Positions 16,081-24,047 of a stretch of DNA of 44,621 nt are shown here, piece after piece. Both the position numbers and the translations under genes were made by a program. The number at the start of each line of letters is the position of its first letter. Position 1 is the first letter of the stretch. Origin of the DNA: Caldithrix sp. (GTDB lineage: Bacteria; KSB1; UBA2214; DYKH01); assembly GCA_020722685.1 (NCBI GenBank), contig DYKH01000030.1:3125-47745 (forward strand), read 5' to 3'. The notes under the pieces were generated by a model that did no database searches, had not been told where the DNA came from, and was given only the letters and a program-made list of their open reading frames with translations.

Positions 16081-18504
16081 TCATTTCAACGTCGGATAAC
16101 TCCCTGGCTCCATCATCATCAGCGGTTGGCCGGGATGTTTGCTGAGCAAACGGATGTACTCCAACGTTGGATCGTTTTTCAAGCTTTGTTTGATAGGAGA
16201 AGAAATCTCCGGCAAGGCGAACAGCCCTTTCGACTTGGGGATTTCTTGAATGTCTATTTCCTGATCCGGCTTGAGTCCGGCCTTACGCTTGGCGATGGCC
16301 AAGGCGGTGAAGAGTCCGCCAATCTCGTCCACCAGACCGATTTTCTTGCCGTCCACGCCGGAATAGAAGTGACCTTCGGCAATTTTCCTCACCCCATCGA
16401 CCGATATGTTTCTTGCAGATGCAACCTTGACGACGAATGTCTCATAGGCCTCCTTGATGTACTCTTCCACTTTTTCCCGTTCGACTGTCGTAAGGTTACG
16501 CGCGGGAATTTGCAGTCCGAGCAAAGGCAAAGTGATGGGGAAAAGAAAATCCGCGTGCGCGCCGCGCTTGACAAAATCGCCGCTCATGCCTAACTTTTCG
16601 CCAAAGCCGTTGTCATACAACCAGCCGCCGATGACGCCGATGGAGCCGGTGACGGTATTGGGCGCGGCGACAATGGTGTCGCCGTACATGGAAATCCAAT
16701 AGCCACCGGAACCGGCCACTTGGCCTTGACTGACGATGACCGGCTTTTTCACGCTGCATTTTTTCAGCGCCTCCGCCACCAAGTCGCTGGGGATGATCTC
16801 GCCGCCGGGCGAATCTACACGAAAGACGACAGCTTTGACCTCGTCTGCCTTTTCCAGTCGCTTAAAAACCTGTTCCAGTTTTCGCGCCTGAATGCCGCTG
16901 TACATTTCCGTCGCGCCCAATCCATAAACGACGGCAATCTTGGGACGGTTGCCCCATTCCCGTTGCGGCAGGGCATTGGCGAGCAGTTCGCCCGCCCTTA
17001 ATTTGAACAGCTTTCTACCAGTGATCTTTTTGACCACTTGTTCATGATCCGACCAGCGGGCTAATGTGTCCACCAGGCCCTCTTTCGCGGCAACTTGGGC
17101 GGGAAATAGAATCTTGTCGTCGACAATCTTGTCGAATGCTTCAGGAGAGAGATTTCGCCCTTGGCAAACGTCGGCGCGCGTGAGCTCATATTGAGCATCC
17201 ACATAGTCCCGGCGCTGTTCTCGATCCGCGTCCGACATCCTTTCCCGGCTCAGTTTTTCCAAGGCCGACTTGTATTTGAAAAACCGCCATTCGTCAAATC
17301 CCAATCCCAATTTGTCCAGCGTACCTTTTAGAAAGGTACGCCCCATGACGTATCCCTCCAGCACGGCTGTCCCTTCCGGATCCATGACTATTTTGTCGGC
17401 GACGCTGGCGAGGTGATAAGAAGTCATGTCCACGTTGTCCACAAAGGCGATGACCTGTTTACCGGCGCTGCGGGCCTTCTTAAGCTCCTCGCGGATTTCC
17501 CACGCGTGTTCCGGCAGGACGCTCATTTCCGCGAGATTCAGGACAATGGCCGAAATGCGCGGATCCTTGGCCGCAGCGCGGATGTCGTTCAGCACATTCA
17601 ACAAACGATGAGTGCCTTTGTCGAACAAAACATAGCTTTGGTAATCGATCTGACCTTTCAGGTTGTATGTCAGATAACTTCGGCCTTTGCCAAAGGAGGA
17701 CGTAAAAATACTCGGACGCAGCCCGCCGGAGCGGATCATGTAGCTGCTGTAAGCGTGTTTTTTGTCCGCGTCAAAATGAGACTGGCTGCCGATGCCACCA
17801 TGACCGAGGTTGATCGACAATCCAGCGGTGAAAGATTCATTCTCGAATACGCGTCCGACAAAATGGATGCCTGGCAGTACCTGCAAGGCGGCGCCGGCGC
17901 TCCAGGGAACGTCGGTCATCCGGATGTTTTTGCTCCATGCTGCATCGGCAAAAAGCGTGAGGATATCGCTGCCCAAGGGACGAATGCCCAATTCGGCGAC
18001 GCCTTCGCGCTGTTTGCTTTGCAGAGAAAAATTGCCGGTGATGCCAAGGGAAAGAAAGCGAAAGGGGCGAATAATGGTCCCGGCAGCCAAGAGCCGTTCG
18101 CGATCCAGCGCCCGCCAATCTCCGGATGACCAGCCGTAGGACAAGCCCAAAGCCATACCTTGGGAGCCGAAAGCAGTGGAGAGGCGATAATCGGTCACTC
18201 TTAGCGAGCCAAAATTCTGCCGCAGCATGCCGAACCCCAGCCCGCGAGCGCCGGAAAAGAATCCCCAATTGTTGAAAGACGTGGCGTCGGTACCGTCGGT
18301 GGACCAGTGAAAGCGGCTTTCCCATGTCTTTAAAAGGGTAAGATTGGCGGGATTACTAAATCCGACCAAGCCTTCCTCAAAGGTGCTGGCCGGAGCCATG
18401 AGGAAATTGTTGTGGGAATAATAGCTGTCGGGCGGTTGAGCCCAGATTGATTGAGTGATTAATAGGAAAACAACACTTGCTAAAAGTGATAATTGCTGTT
18501 TCAT
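16081..18504 (-). CDS. sppA: SppA-type signal peptide peptidase with an N-terminal barrel-like domain
   Basis: The 807-aa protein starts with a signal peptide ending near QSIWAQ. Residues about 25-285 show short glycine-rich amphipathic strands such as 'GLGFGMLRQNFGSLRVTDY', resembling an outer-membrane beta-barrel or FadL-like region, which is not part of E. coli SppA. The rest is a double S49 protease: the catalytic Lys is K412 in YKSA and the Ser is S599 in AGSGGYWIS, matching K209 and S409 of E. coli SppA. E. coli SppA is about 618 aa and inner-membrane anchored, degrading cleaved signal peptides. A barrel-coupled version could act in the periplasm or at the outer membrane; this is inference. 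Confidence 0.88.
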   Translation of the reverse strand: MKQQLSLLASVVFLLITQSIWAQPPDSYYSHNNFLMAPASTFEEGLVGFSNPANLTLLKTWESRFHWSTDGTDATSFNNWGFFSGARGLGFGMLRQNFGSLRVTDYRLSTAFGSQGMALGLSYGWSSGDWRALDRERLLAAGTIIRPFRFLSLGITGNFSLQSKQREGVAELGIRPLGSDILTLFADAAWSKNIRMTDVPWSAGAALQVLPGIHFVGRVFENESFTAGLSINLGHGGIGSQSHFDADKKHAYSSYMIRSGGLRPSIFTSSFGKGRSYLTYNLKGQIDYQSYVLFDKGTHRLLNVLNDIRAAAKDPRISAIVLNLAEMSVLPEHAWEIREELKKARSAGKQVIAFVDNVDMTSYHLASVADKIVMDPEGTAVLEGYVMGRTFLKGTLDKLGLGFDEWRFFKYKSALEKLSRERMSDADREQRRDYVDAQYELTRADVCQGRNLSPEAFDKIVDDKILFPAQVAAKEGLVDTLARWSDHEQVVKKITGRKLFKLRAGELLANALPQREWGNRPKIAVVYGLGATEMYSGIQARKLEQVFKRLEKADEVKAVVFRVDSPGGEIIPSDLVAEALKKCSVKKPVIVSQGQVAGSGGYWISMYGDTIVAAPNTVTGSIGVIGGWLYDNGFGEKLGMSGDFVKRGAHADFLFPITLPLLGLQIPARNLTTVEREKVEEYIKEAYETFVVKVASARNISVDGVRKIAEGHFYSGVDGKKIGLVDEIGGLFTALAIAKRKAGLKPDQEIDIQEIPKSKGLFALPEISSPIKQSLKNDPTLEYIRLLSKHPGQPLMMMEPGSYPTLK

Positions 18505-18855
18505 CAGCCTTTCCTTTTCTTGACAAAGTTACATAACCTCGGCATAAGATCCATAACTTTGCAATTTGTCTTTAAGGTACGGCAGCTTACGCGATGTTGG
18601 GATTGCGGTTTCATGCAGGCTGGGCTTATTTTCTTGTCCGGGACATCGATCCGCTCCTGATGCATCAATCTCTGAAATCCGACAGTCGCAAAAATATCAC
18701 GGTAATGGCTCCATCCGCAGATCGGTTTTCGTCATAAGCAAGAACAGGCCTTATGGTCGGCTCAGGTAAGGTGCAGAGAGCAGCGGAGAATTGTCGCTTG
18801 AGCTGCTTTATTTGGTGTAATTCTCAATGACATTTGCCATAGCACTGTTTTCGAC
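18505..18855. other. Intergenic region without supported gene
   Basis: This 351-base stretch lies upstream of sppA and after hepT. I see no supported ORF, strong hairpin or repeat in it. It should hold the sppA promoter near its low-coordinate side. Confidence 0.5.
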
Positions 18856-19209
18856 TCATTGCTCTCGTCTTTCGACTTCTTGAAGAACCTGTTCGATGAG
18901 CGGCTTGAGAATGGGAATACGGTCTTGAACCACCAACCACACCGTTTCAACATCCACGCCGATGTAATCATGAATCAGCTTGTCGCGCATCCCCGCCATC
19001 TCTTTCCATGGGATGTCGGGATATTCCTCCCTGATTTCCAGCGGAATATGTTTTGCGGCTTCGCCGATTACCTCGATTGCACGCAGGACCGCGTATAGCG
19101 TTCTCTTGTCGTTTTTCAATTGCTCCCCGGACCTACCCTGGATGAACTCCTCCGCGTCACACATGTTTTGCAGAATATCACGGATATAAAGCGAGCTCTT
19201 GCGGTTCAT
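18856..19209 (-). CDS. hepT: HepT-like HEPN ribonuclease toxin (DUF86)
   Basis: The 117-aa HEPN protein carries RDKLIHDY, the Rx4HxY motif: the R and H are the RNase catalytic pair and the Tyr is the residue modified by MntA in characterised systems. It overlaps its partner by four bases (19206-19209). HepT cuts RNA, and MntA neutralises it by adding AMP to the tyrosine. The motif is intact, so both activity and control are plausible. Confidence 0.9.
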   Translation of the reverse strand: MNRKSSLYIRDILQNMCDAEEFIQGRSGEQLKNDKRTLYAVLRAIEVIGEAAKHIPLEIREEYPDIPWKEMAGMRDKLIHDYIGVDVETVWLVVQDRIPILKPLIEQVLQEVERREQ

Positions 19210-19499
19210 GGGACGATTGCCTCTTGCAGTATAATCTCTCTAAGCTCCTCGCGGAGGTTGCGCTTCGGTACCAAGTCCACTTTTACTCCCAGCACTTCGC
19301 TCAGATATAGCTCCGCACCGACCAGTTCCAAAAGACTAACTGGACGCAGGAATTCCGCCAGCAGATCGAGATCGCTTTCATTTCCAGCCTCACCGCGCAC
19401 CTGGGAGCCAAAAATGCCCACTACGGCCAATCCATACCGTTCAGCCAGCAAGTCTCGATGTTGTTTCAAAACGTTCCTAATTTCATCTATCGTTTTCAA
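19206..19499 (-). CDS. mntA: MntA-like minimal nucleotidyltransferase antitoxin
   Basis: The 97-aa protein has the nucleotidyltransferase signature [20 protein letters not shown], with GS and the two catalytic Asp in DLD. A third acid is in KVDLVPKR. In HepT-MntA systems this enzyme adenylylates the HEPN toxin. It is upstream of and translationally coupled to hepT. This order, MNT first, is the usual one. Confidence 0.9.
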   Translation of the reverse strand: MKTIDEIRNVLKQHRDLLAERYGLAVVGIFGSQVRGEAGNESDLDLLAEFLRPVSLLELVGAELYLSEVLGVKVDLVPKRNLREELREIILQEAIVP

Positions 19500-19639
19500 T
19501 GCATGCCACCAAATTCAAGGCTTGAATCATTTCCACTTCATGCTCACGGTATCTGCAATTTCAGCGCCCTCAAACTGGACGGAACTTGCTCTGAGAGGAT
19601 CCAAAGGGTATGCGATGATGCACATAATCCAATTGCCGG

Positions 19640-19864
19640 TTAGGTCGAACAACATCTCGGCATGGCCCAGAAAGCTTTTCGGGCAATTAATTCCCGCACA
19701 TGTGGCACAAGCTCGTTTGGTACTTCGATAAAAGTCTGTGATGAGTCCTCCCACGCGGCTTCGTCCTCTGCGATGGCTTCATCCTCAGATTGATTTTCGT
19801 AATGGGACAGAACACGCTGCACACGTTCTTCATCCCAGCCTGAAGGAAAGTTGGATTGTTTCAT
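19640..19864 (-). CDS. Small hypothetical protein, antitoxin-like
   Basis: The 74-aa product begins NFPSGWDEERVQRVLSHYEN, contains an acidic middle (EDEAIAEDEAAWED) and ends near EVPNELVPHVRELIARK. This pattern is familiar from small antitoxin-like ORFs in cyanobacteria and other bacteria, which usually end shortly after ELIAKH. The last nine residues (WAMPRCCST) look atypical, so the end may be altered. A second frame over 19527-19660 stays open, but I do not recognise it. It is 39 bases downstream of rtcB. Confidence 0.6.
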   Translation of the reverse strand: MKQSNFPSGWDEERVQRVLSHYENQSEDEAIAEDEAAWEDSSQTFIEVPNELVPHVRELIARKAFWAMPRCCST

Positions 19865-19903
19865 ACGTATTTCCGCCGTCCACGACGCTGATACACTTTT
19901 GGC

Positions 19904-21346
19904 CTACCCTTTAATCACCCCCATCGGCTTCAGCTTGACCACCTTCTTCGAAATCCCCGCCCCGGCCACTGCCTCCACCACTTGCGAGACGTCTTTGTAC
20001 GCTTCCGGCATTTCCTCCACCACAGTGGCGCGACTGGAAGCGCGGAGGTAAATGCCTTTGTCCGCAAGCTCTCGCTCGATGGAACGGCCTTTGGCCACTT
20101 TGGTCGCTTGGTTGCGGCTCATCACCCGTCCCGCGCCGTGACAAGTGGAGCCAAAAGTCTCGCCCATCGCCTGATCCGTGCCCACCAACACGTAGGAATA
20201 GCGCCCCATGTCGCCGGGAATGAGCACCGGTTGGCCGATTTCCCGATAGTCTTCCGGAATGAGCGGATTGTGCGGACCGAAGGCCCGGGTTGCGCCTTTA
20301 CGGTGCACACACAGTTGGCGTCTTACACCGTCGATCTCGTGCGTTTCCATTTTGGCAATGTTGTGCGCCACCTCGTAAACCACTTTCATGTTAATGGCCT
20401 TGGGACTGGCATGCAAGGCTTTTTCAAAGGCTTCCCGCGCCCAATGGGTAATCATCTGCCGATTGCAGAAGGCAAAGTTGACGGCGCAAGCCATGGCCGC
20501 CAAATATCGTTCGCCCTCCGGCGACTTGACCGGTGCGCAGCACAACTGCCGATCCGGCAGCTCGATGCCGTACTTGTCCGCGGCTTTGAGCATCACCTTG
20601 ATCGAATCCTCGCACACCTGATGGCCGAATCCGCGTGAGCCGGTATGGACGATGATCGTGATCTGATTCTTGTGCAATCCCAGCACTTCGGCCATTCTTT
20701 CGTCGTACACTTCTTGCACGCAGCCGATCTCGACAAAATGATTGCCGGAACCCAGAGTGCCCAATTGCGCCCGGCCGCGCTCCAAGGCGTGATCGCTGAT
20801 CGTCTCCGGATCTGCTCCGGGCATGGTGCCGTTCTCTTCGATTTTATCCAAATCGGCCTCGCTGCCGTAACCATTGGTGACAGCCCAGCGCGCCCCAAGC
20901 TGCAAGACCCTTTTTTCTTCCGCTGGTTTGAGCTTGAGTTGTCCTTTGGAGCCAACGCCGCTGGGAATGTTATGAAACAGCGCATCGACCACCTGATGTA
21001 GTTTGGGCTCCACGTCCTTGCGCTGCAGATCGGTGCGAAGTAAGCGTACGCCACAATTGATGTCATAGCCCACGCCGCCCGGAGAGACAATGCCCTCCTC
21101 CACATCAAATGCCGCGACGCCGCCGATGGGGAAGCCGTAGCCCCAGTGTATGTCCGGCATGGCGAAAGAGTAATTGACGATGCCCGGCAGCCAGGCGACG
21201 TTGGCCGCTTGTTCGGCGGCATTGTCTCTGAGAATGTCCGCAAGCATGTTTTCCGTCGCATAAATCCGCGCCGGAACGCGCATTTTGCCGGTTTTGGGGA
21301 TTTCCCAAAGAAAGTCGCTGATTTTGACCAATTCTTGTCGATCCAT
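19904..21346 (-). CDS. rtcB: RtcB RNA-splicing ligase
   Basis: The approximately 480-aa protein is a full-length RtcB, joining RNA 2',3'-cyclic phosphate or 3'-phosphate ends to 5'-OH ends using GTP and Mn2+. Seen motifs are the metal-site 'DINCGVRLLRTDL', 'GSGNHFVEIG', 'IIVHTGSRGFGHQ' and 'CVHRKGATRAFGPHN', which holds the guanylated histidine. The ATG at 21346 is preferred (AGGTGATG upstream); an upstream GTG at 21355 is possible. The archease gene is on the same strand upstream, its usual partner, and the two form an RNA-repair unit. The neighbouring toxin families cut RNA to related ends, see findings. Confidence 0.96.
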   Translation of the reverse strand: MDRQELVKISDFLWEIPKTGKMRVPARIYATENMLADILRDNAAEQAANVAWLPGIVNYSFAMPDIHWGYGFPIGGVAAFDVEEGIVSPGGVGYDINCGVRLLRTDLQRKDVEPKLHQVVDALFHNIPSGVGSKGQLKLKPAEEKRVLQLGARWAVTNGYGSEADLDKIEENGTMPGADPETISDHALERGRAQLGTLGSGNHFVEIGCVQEVYDERMAEVLGLHKNQITIIVHTGSRGFGHQVCEDSIKVMLKAADKYGIELPDRQLCCAPVKSPEGERYLAAMACAVNFAFCNRQMITHWAREAFEKALHASPKAINMKVVYEVAHNIAKMETHEIDGVRRQLCVHRKGATRAFGPHNPLIPEDYREIGQPVLIPGDMGRYSYVLVGTDQAMGETFGSTCHGAGRVMSRNQATKVAKGRSIERELADKGIYLRASSRATVVEEMPEAYKDVSQVVEAVAGAGISKKVVKLKPMGVIKG

Positions 21347-21360
21347 AATCATCACCTATA

Positions 21361-21589
21361 GGTTTTTCTTTCGGACGCTGATTGCCGCAGATTCTCGCTG
21401 ACGTAAGAATTTAGCCGTCTGAACCAAAGCCTGTCATTCCGACCGCAGGGAGGAATCTGTCACTTCCGAATCTGCGTGGTTGTACGAATTCGTTGCTCCC
21501 AGATTTCTCACTCCGTTCGAAATGACACAATTATTCAGTTGGCTAAATATGTACTCGCTGACTAATTTTCTCGATTCAAATTCGTCACA
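21361..21589. repeat. Repeat-filled spacer between archease and rtcB
   Basis: TGTCATTCCGACCGCAGG with its continuation (21432-21458) and its near reverse complement (21501-21527, ending CGTTCGAAATGACA) are two arms of a 96-base palindrome. They match over 27 bases with about five mismatches. It is a type of dispersed intergenic repeat often seen in environmental genomes. It separates two genes that would otherwise be adjacent in an operon. Confidence 0.65.
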
Positions 21590-22015
21590 CTAAATATCAA
21601 AAATCACCTGCGCTTCCCAGCCATCCGCATCCTGTCGAACATAGATTTTATGATAAGTGACGGCCTTGATCTCCGTGCCGATTTCATCTTCTCGCAGTGA
21701 TCTGCTTTCACCGGCGATTTCCGCACGAATCGCCAAGCCGTCGAGCTGAATGGAAACGACTTCGGCGAGCAGAAATGGCTCAGTCTGGAAGATGAAATTC
21801 AGCTCCGACAGCCAATTGACCAGCAGTTGCTCCAGATCGTCCCCTTTTGCTTGTACAGGGAGATACTTTATCGAGGCCGCCGAGCAACTTGGACAGATGA
21901 TGCGAAACATGCCAACCGCCGCGGCCTTGAACAATTCCGCCAAAGATTGCACACGAATTCGCAGGCCGATGTCGGCGGTGTGTTCGAGGATTTCGATATT
22001 CATCAATGCTACCAT
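21590..22015 (-). CDS. Archease, RtcB cofactor
   Basis: The 141-aa protein opens MVALMNIEILEHTADIGLRI and matches archease: 'HTADIGLRIRVQSLAELF' and the C-terminal 'EIKAVTYHKIYVRQDADG' and QVIFDI. Archease stimulates RtcB guanylylation and turnover. Conserved acids D and H residues for metal binding are present in the 'HTADIG' region. The gene order archease then rtcB on one strand supports joint function. The start is uncertain: the MNIE ATG at 22003 is an alternative. Confidence 0.93.
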   Translation of the reverse strand: MVALMNIEILEHTADIGLRIRVQSLAELFKAAAVGMFRIICPSCSAASIKYLPVQAKGDDLEQLLVNWLSELNFIFQTEPFLLAEVVSIQLDGLAIRAEIAGESRSLREDEIGTEIKAVTYHKIYVRQDADGWEAQVIFDI

Positions 22016-22041
22016 TGCTCTCGCGAAAGGATCAGAATTTA

Positions 22042-22491
22042 CTAAAGCATAATCCTGTTGAATTTTTTGCAGACATCGATGAAGTGCTTATAGTCAAAGG
22101 TGATGAATGAATCTATTTTGAGGCTTAAATCGCTCAATACATTCCTAATAACGCGGTCAACAAGGCTCATGGCTCTGTAATGAAACGCTGGCTTTGAGAT
22201 TTCAGAGAAACATTCTTCAAGTGCTTTCTGACGAAATGGAAGATCATTGAGATATTCGATTCTTTTTTGCAGTTCAAGCTTTTTCCAGTCCTTGTTTATC
22301 CGATGCATTAGCGGTTGGTTCTCCGTCGTCCTTGATGAGATAGTTTCATAAAGAATTGGCCATGGTATTAGCAGTCGATTCGCTGACTCGGACAAATAGC
22401 GAGCGAACTTTTCCTTAGCTTGCGAGTGGTACTTGTCAGTCTCATTATATAAAGCAATCAGAAAGCCGGAATCTACGCAGATTATTCTCAT
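22042..22491 (-). CDS. PIN-like ribonuclease toxin
   Basis: The 149-aa protein begins MRIICVDSGFLIALYNETDK, a PIN first motif with Asp7. An acid in LYETISSRT, then SLVDRVI and FITFDYKHF supply the further expected acidic positions. Similarity to VapC is low, so it may belong to a divergent PIN subgroup. Its start overlaps the stop of the upstream small gene by four bases. A toxin role follows from this pairing and fold and is inferred. Confidence 0.75.
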   Translation of the reverse strand: MRIICVDSGFLIALYNETDKYHSQAKEKFARYLSESANRLLIPWPILYETISSRTTENQPLMHRINKDWKKLELQKRIEYLNDLPFRQKALEECFSEISKPAFHYRAMSLVDRVIRNVLSDLSLKIDSFITFDYKHFIDVCKKFNRIML

Positions 22492-22775
22492 TTTTCTTCC
22501 TCGGTCTCAAGGGTGGATTCTGCAAAACCGAGCCAAGGGGCGACCTTCCGTTTTCCCAAGATAAACTTGCCGCCCTGTTTCATGTTTATTATGTAAATCC
22601 TCGCCTTTTTTTCCAATATTTCGGACAGCTCATCAGCAAGCTGCTCACGCGTCTTTTCAGACTCAAACGTGGCAACACCATCGCCACATTCTTTGGCCCT
22701 GAGATTATCCAGCCAAACGTACAATGCCTCATAATTCCCCTGCAAGCCAAGATCAAAAGAAAGCCAATAACGCAT
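22488..22775 (-). CDS. Conserved small protein paired with the PIN-like toxin, probable antitoxin
   Basis: The 95-aa product begins MRYWLSFDLGLQGNYEALYV and contains 'WLDNLRAKECGDGVATFES' and 'KQGGKFILGKRKVAPW'. The ATG at 22775 has an ideal AGGAGGT site 4 bases upstream, so the longer open frame to 22826 is not used. It overlaps the PIN gene by ATGA. I do not recognise it as a classic RHH, AbrB or Phd antitoxin; it looks like an alpha/beta protein. Its position makes it the likely antitoxin. Confidence 0.7.
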   Translation of the reverse strand: MRYWLSFDLGLQGNYEALYVWLDNLRAKECGDGVATFESEKTREQLADELSEILEKKARIYIINMKQGGKFILGKRKVAPWLGFAESTLETEEEK

Positions 22776-22829
22776 GGCTACCTCCTTTTGTTGATTCGTC
22801 CCCCCTAAATGCATCAGGAAAGTCAAATT

Positions 22830-23224
22830 TCAGTGCTTTTCCTTGATAATCTTGTCCGTCCACTTGACAACTTTTTTTGCCATCGCTAAAGCCCGCCTGA
22901 CTCGGTTTCAGTGACCGGTTCATAATCACCTGGATAGCGAACATCGACAGCATGCACGGAAAGCTCAGCCGTTTCTTTAATCTCGTCTTGCACTGTTATG
23001 CCGACGTTTTCGACCTGCTTCAACAACTTGGCGATGGAATGAATCTTTTCAAATTCAACGTCGAGATGAACGAGTAATGCTTTAATTGATTTTTCGACAG
23101 CCTGTTGACAATCAAAACAAAGGTCTTCAAACAGAATTTTGTCCGAGGCCTTGCCGGCCTTGGCCCTCTCCAAATTGCTGCGAGCCCTTCTACGCCATTC
23201 ATCGACAAGAGGCTTATTTTTCAT
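22830..23224 (-). pseudogene. HEPN-domain protein, frameshifted near its C-terminus
   Basis: The open frame (22886-23224) encodes 112 aa, with 'CFDCQQAVEKSIKALLVH' and AVDVRYPGDYEPVTE, a PF05168 HEPN protein. It then ends in an atypical SGGL. The next frame reads VRRALAMAKKVVKWTDKIIK then EKH and stops at 22830, a typical HEPN C-terminal helix. Restoring one base near 22905 (GAGTC to GAGGTC) gives a normal 131-aa protein. The gene is therefore probably broken by a one-base deletion. It overlaps the upstream nucleotidyltransferase by 11 bases. Confidence 0.82.
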
Positions 23225-23522
23225 AGATCACCTGCCCGTGGTTTGCGATCTCTTTATAAATCAAAAAGCGATTGTCTTTCAACTGATCGAACCGTTGCGG
23301 AGTCTCGACAATGACATCCACAGGCAAGTCAGTATCATAAAGCAGACAATAGAGCTGCTTGGCTAACTTTCTCCGGTGTGATACACCTGTTTTGAGAACG
23401 CAAATGTCAAAGTCGCTTTGTTGCTCGTTATCGCCTCTTGCCCGTGAGCCAAAGAGAATGATACGGTCCGGATCGACTTCGCGGACGATGGTGTCGACCA
23501 ACTGCTTCAATGCATTCGTCAC
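23214..23522 (-). CDS. MNT-like nucleotidyltransferase
   Basis: The 102-aa protein has 'IILFGSRARGDNEQQSDFDI', the GSRARG nucleotidyltransferase motif with the DFD acids, and a third Asp in PVDVIVE. It overlaps the downstream HEPN gene by 11 bases, making this the second MNT/HEPN pair in the window, though from a different subfamily than HepT-MntA. The role is presumably to modify or restrain the HEPN protein. The partner appears frameshifted. Confidence 0.85.
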   Translation of the reverse strand: MTNALKQLVDTIVREVDPDRIILFGSRARGDNEQQSDFDICVLKTGVSHRRKLAKQLYCLLYDTDLPVDVIVETPQRFDQLKDNRFLIYKEIANHGQVIYEK

Positions 23523-23654
23523 TTAAATATCTCTCATCGAAAAATGAAAATCAATAGTCCCATCATCCACTGCACCAAATTACACACGATTTGCATACGT
23601 CTTTTCATTCGCTTCGACGGCATCCTATCCGCATTTTAATGAGTTGCAATTATT

Positions 23655-23904
23655 TCAGAGGTCTTTCTTCGTCGTCTCTTCTGCCAGACTCTGGCCGATA
23701 TATTTATCGTGTTGATCTGCCCAGTCTGGAATCTCACTCTTGAGCACACCGAAAGTTCTCTACGGGGTCTTCGATGGCGGCCTGAATCGCAGTCACCAAC
23801 CATTCGCGAGCTAAATCTTCTGGAGTTCGTCCTGTTTGCCGTGCCGCCTTTTCTAATGGTTCGTATGTCCCCTCCGGCACCTTTAGCTTAAGCGTATGTT
23901 CCAT
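23655..23904 (-). pseudogene. Small antitoxin-like gene, frameshifted
   Basis: The first frame from 23904 reads MEHTLKLKVPEGTYEPLEKA, with ARQTGRTPEDLAREWL, and stops at 23734 after 56 aa. The next frame reads FGVLKSEIPDWADQHDKYIG then QSLAEETTKK and stops at 23655. Removing one T in CTTTC near 23755 joins them into about 82 aa with the family-like D-P-V-E-N-F-G linker and PDWADQHDKY end. The N-terminus is RHH-like, the whole resembling small antitoxin-like ORFs. So it carries a likely one-base insertion. No partner toxin is evident. Confidence 0.75.
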
Positions 23905-24047
23905 TGGCTTCTCTCCATTCTTGTTTGTTCACTGCTGGCAGACCGCCGGCAAGAGCGCACCTTCCGAATTTCTCATGAAATGTCGACATCTCAACGACTC
24001 AGATATTTTCCAAACCAGGCTGATTTCATGACCTTGGCTCTACCCTC

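Noticed and set aside
17413..18129. Long open frame (238 aa) antisense to sppA
   Set aside because: The sense frame is a complete SppA with catalytic motifs; the antisense frame shows no domain.
18566..18769. 67-aa plus-strand frame upstream of hepT
   Set aside because: No ribosome site and no recognisable sequence.
19527..19754. Second open frame downstream of the small hypothetical gene
   Set aside because: It overlaps the 19640-19864 ORF and I recognise no domain. A frameshift join is possible but not supported as strongly as in the other three cases.
15490..23755. Frameshifts as programmed recoding
   Set aside because: None of the three sites has a typical slippery heptamer; decay or sequencing error is the simpler explanation.
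23709..23891. 60-aa plus-strand open frame over the antitoxin-like gene
   Set aside because: The minus-strand reading gives a coherent antitoxin-like protein in two frames; the plus frame does not.
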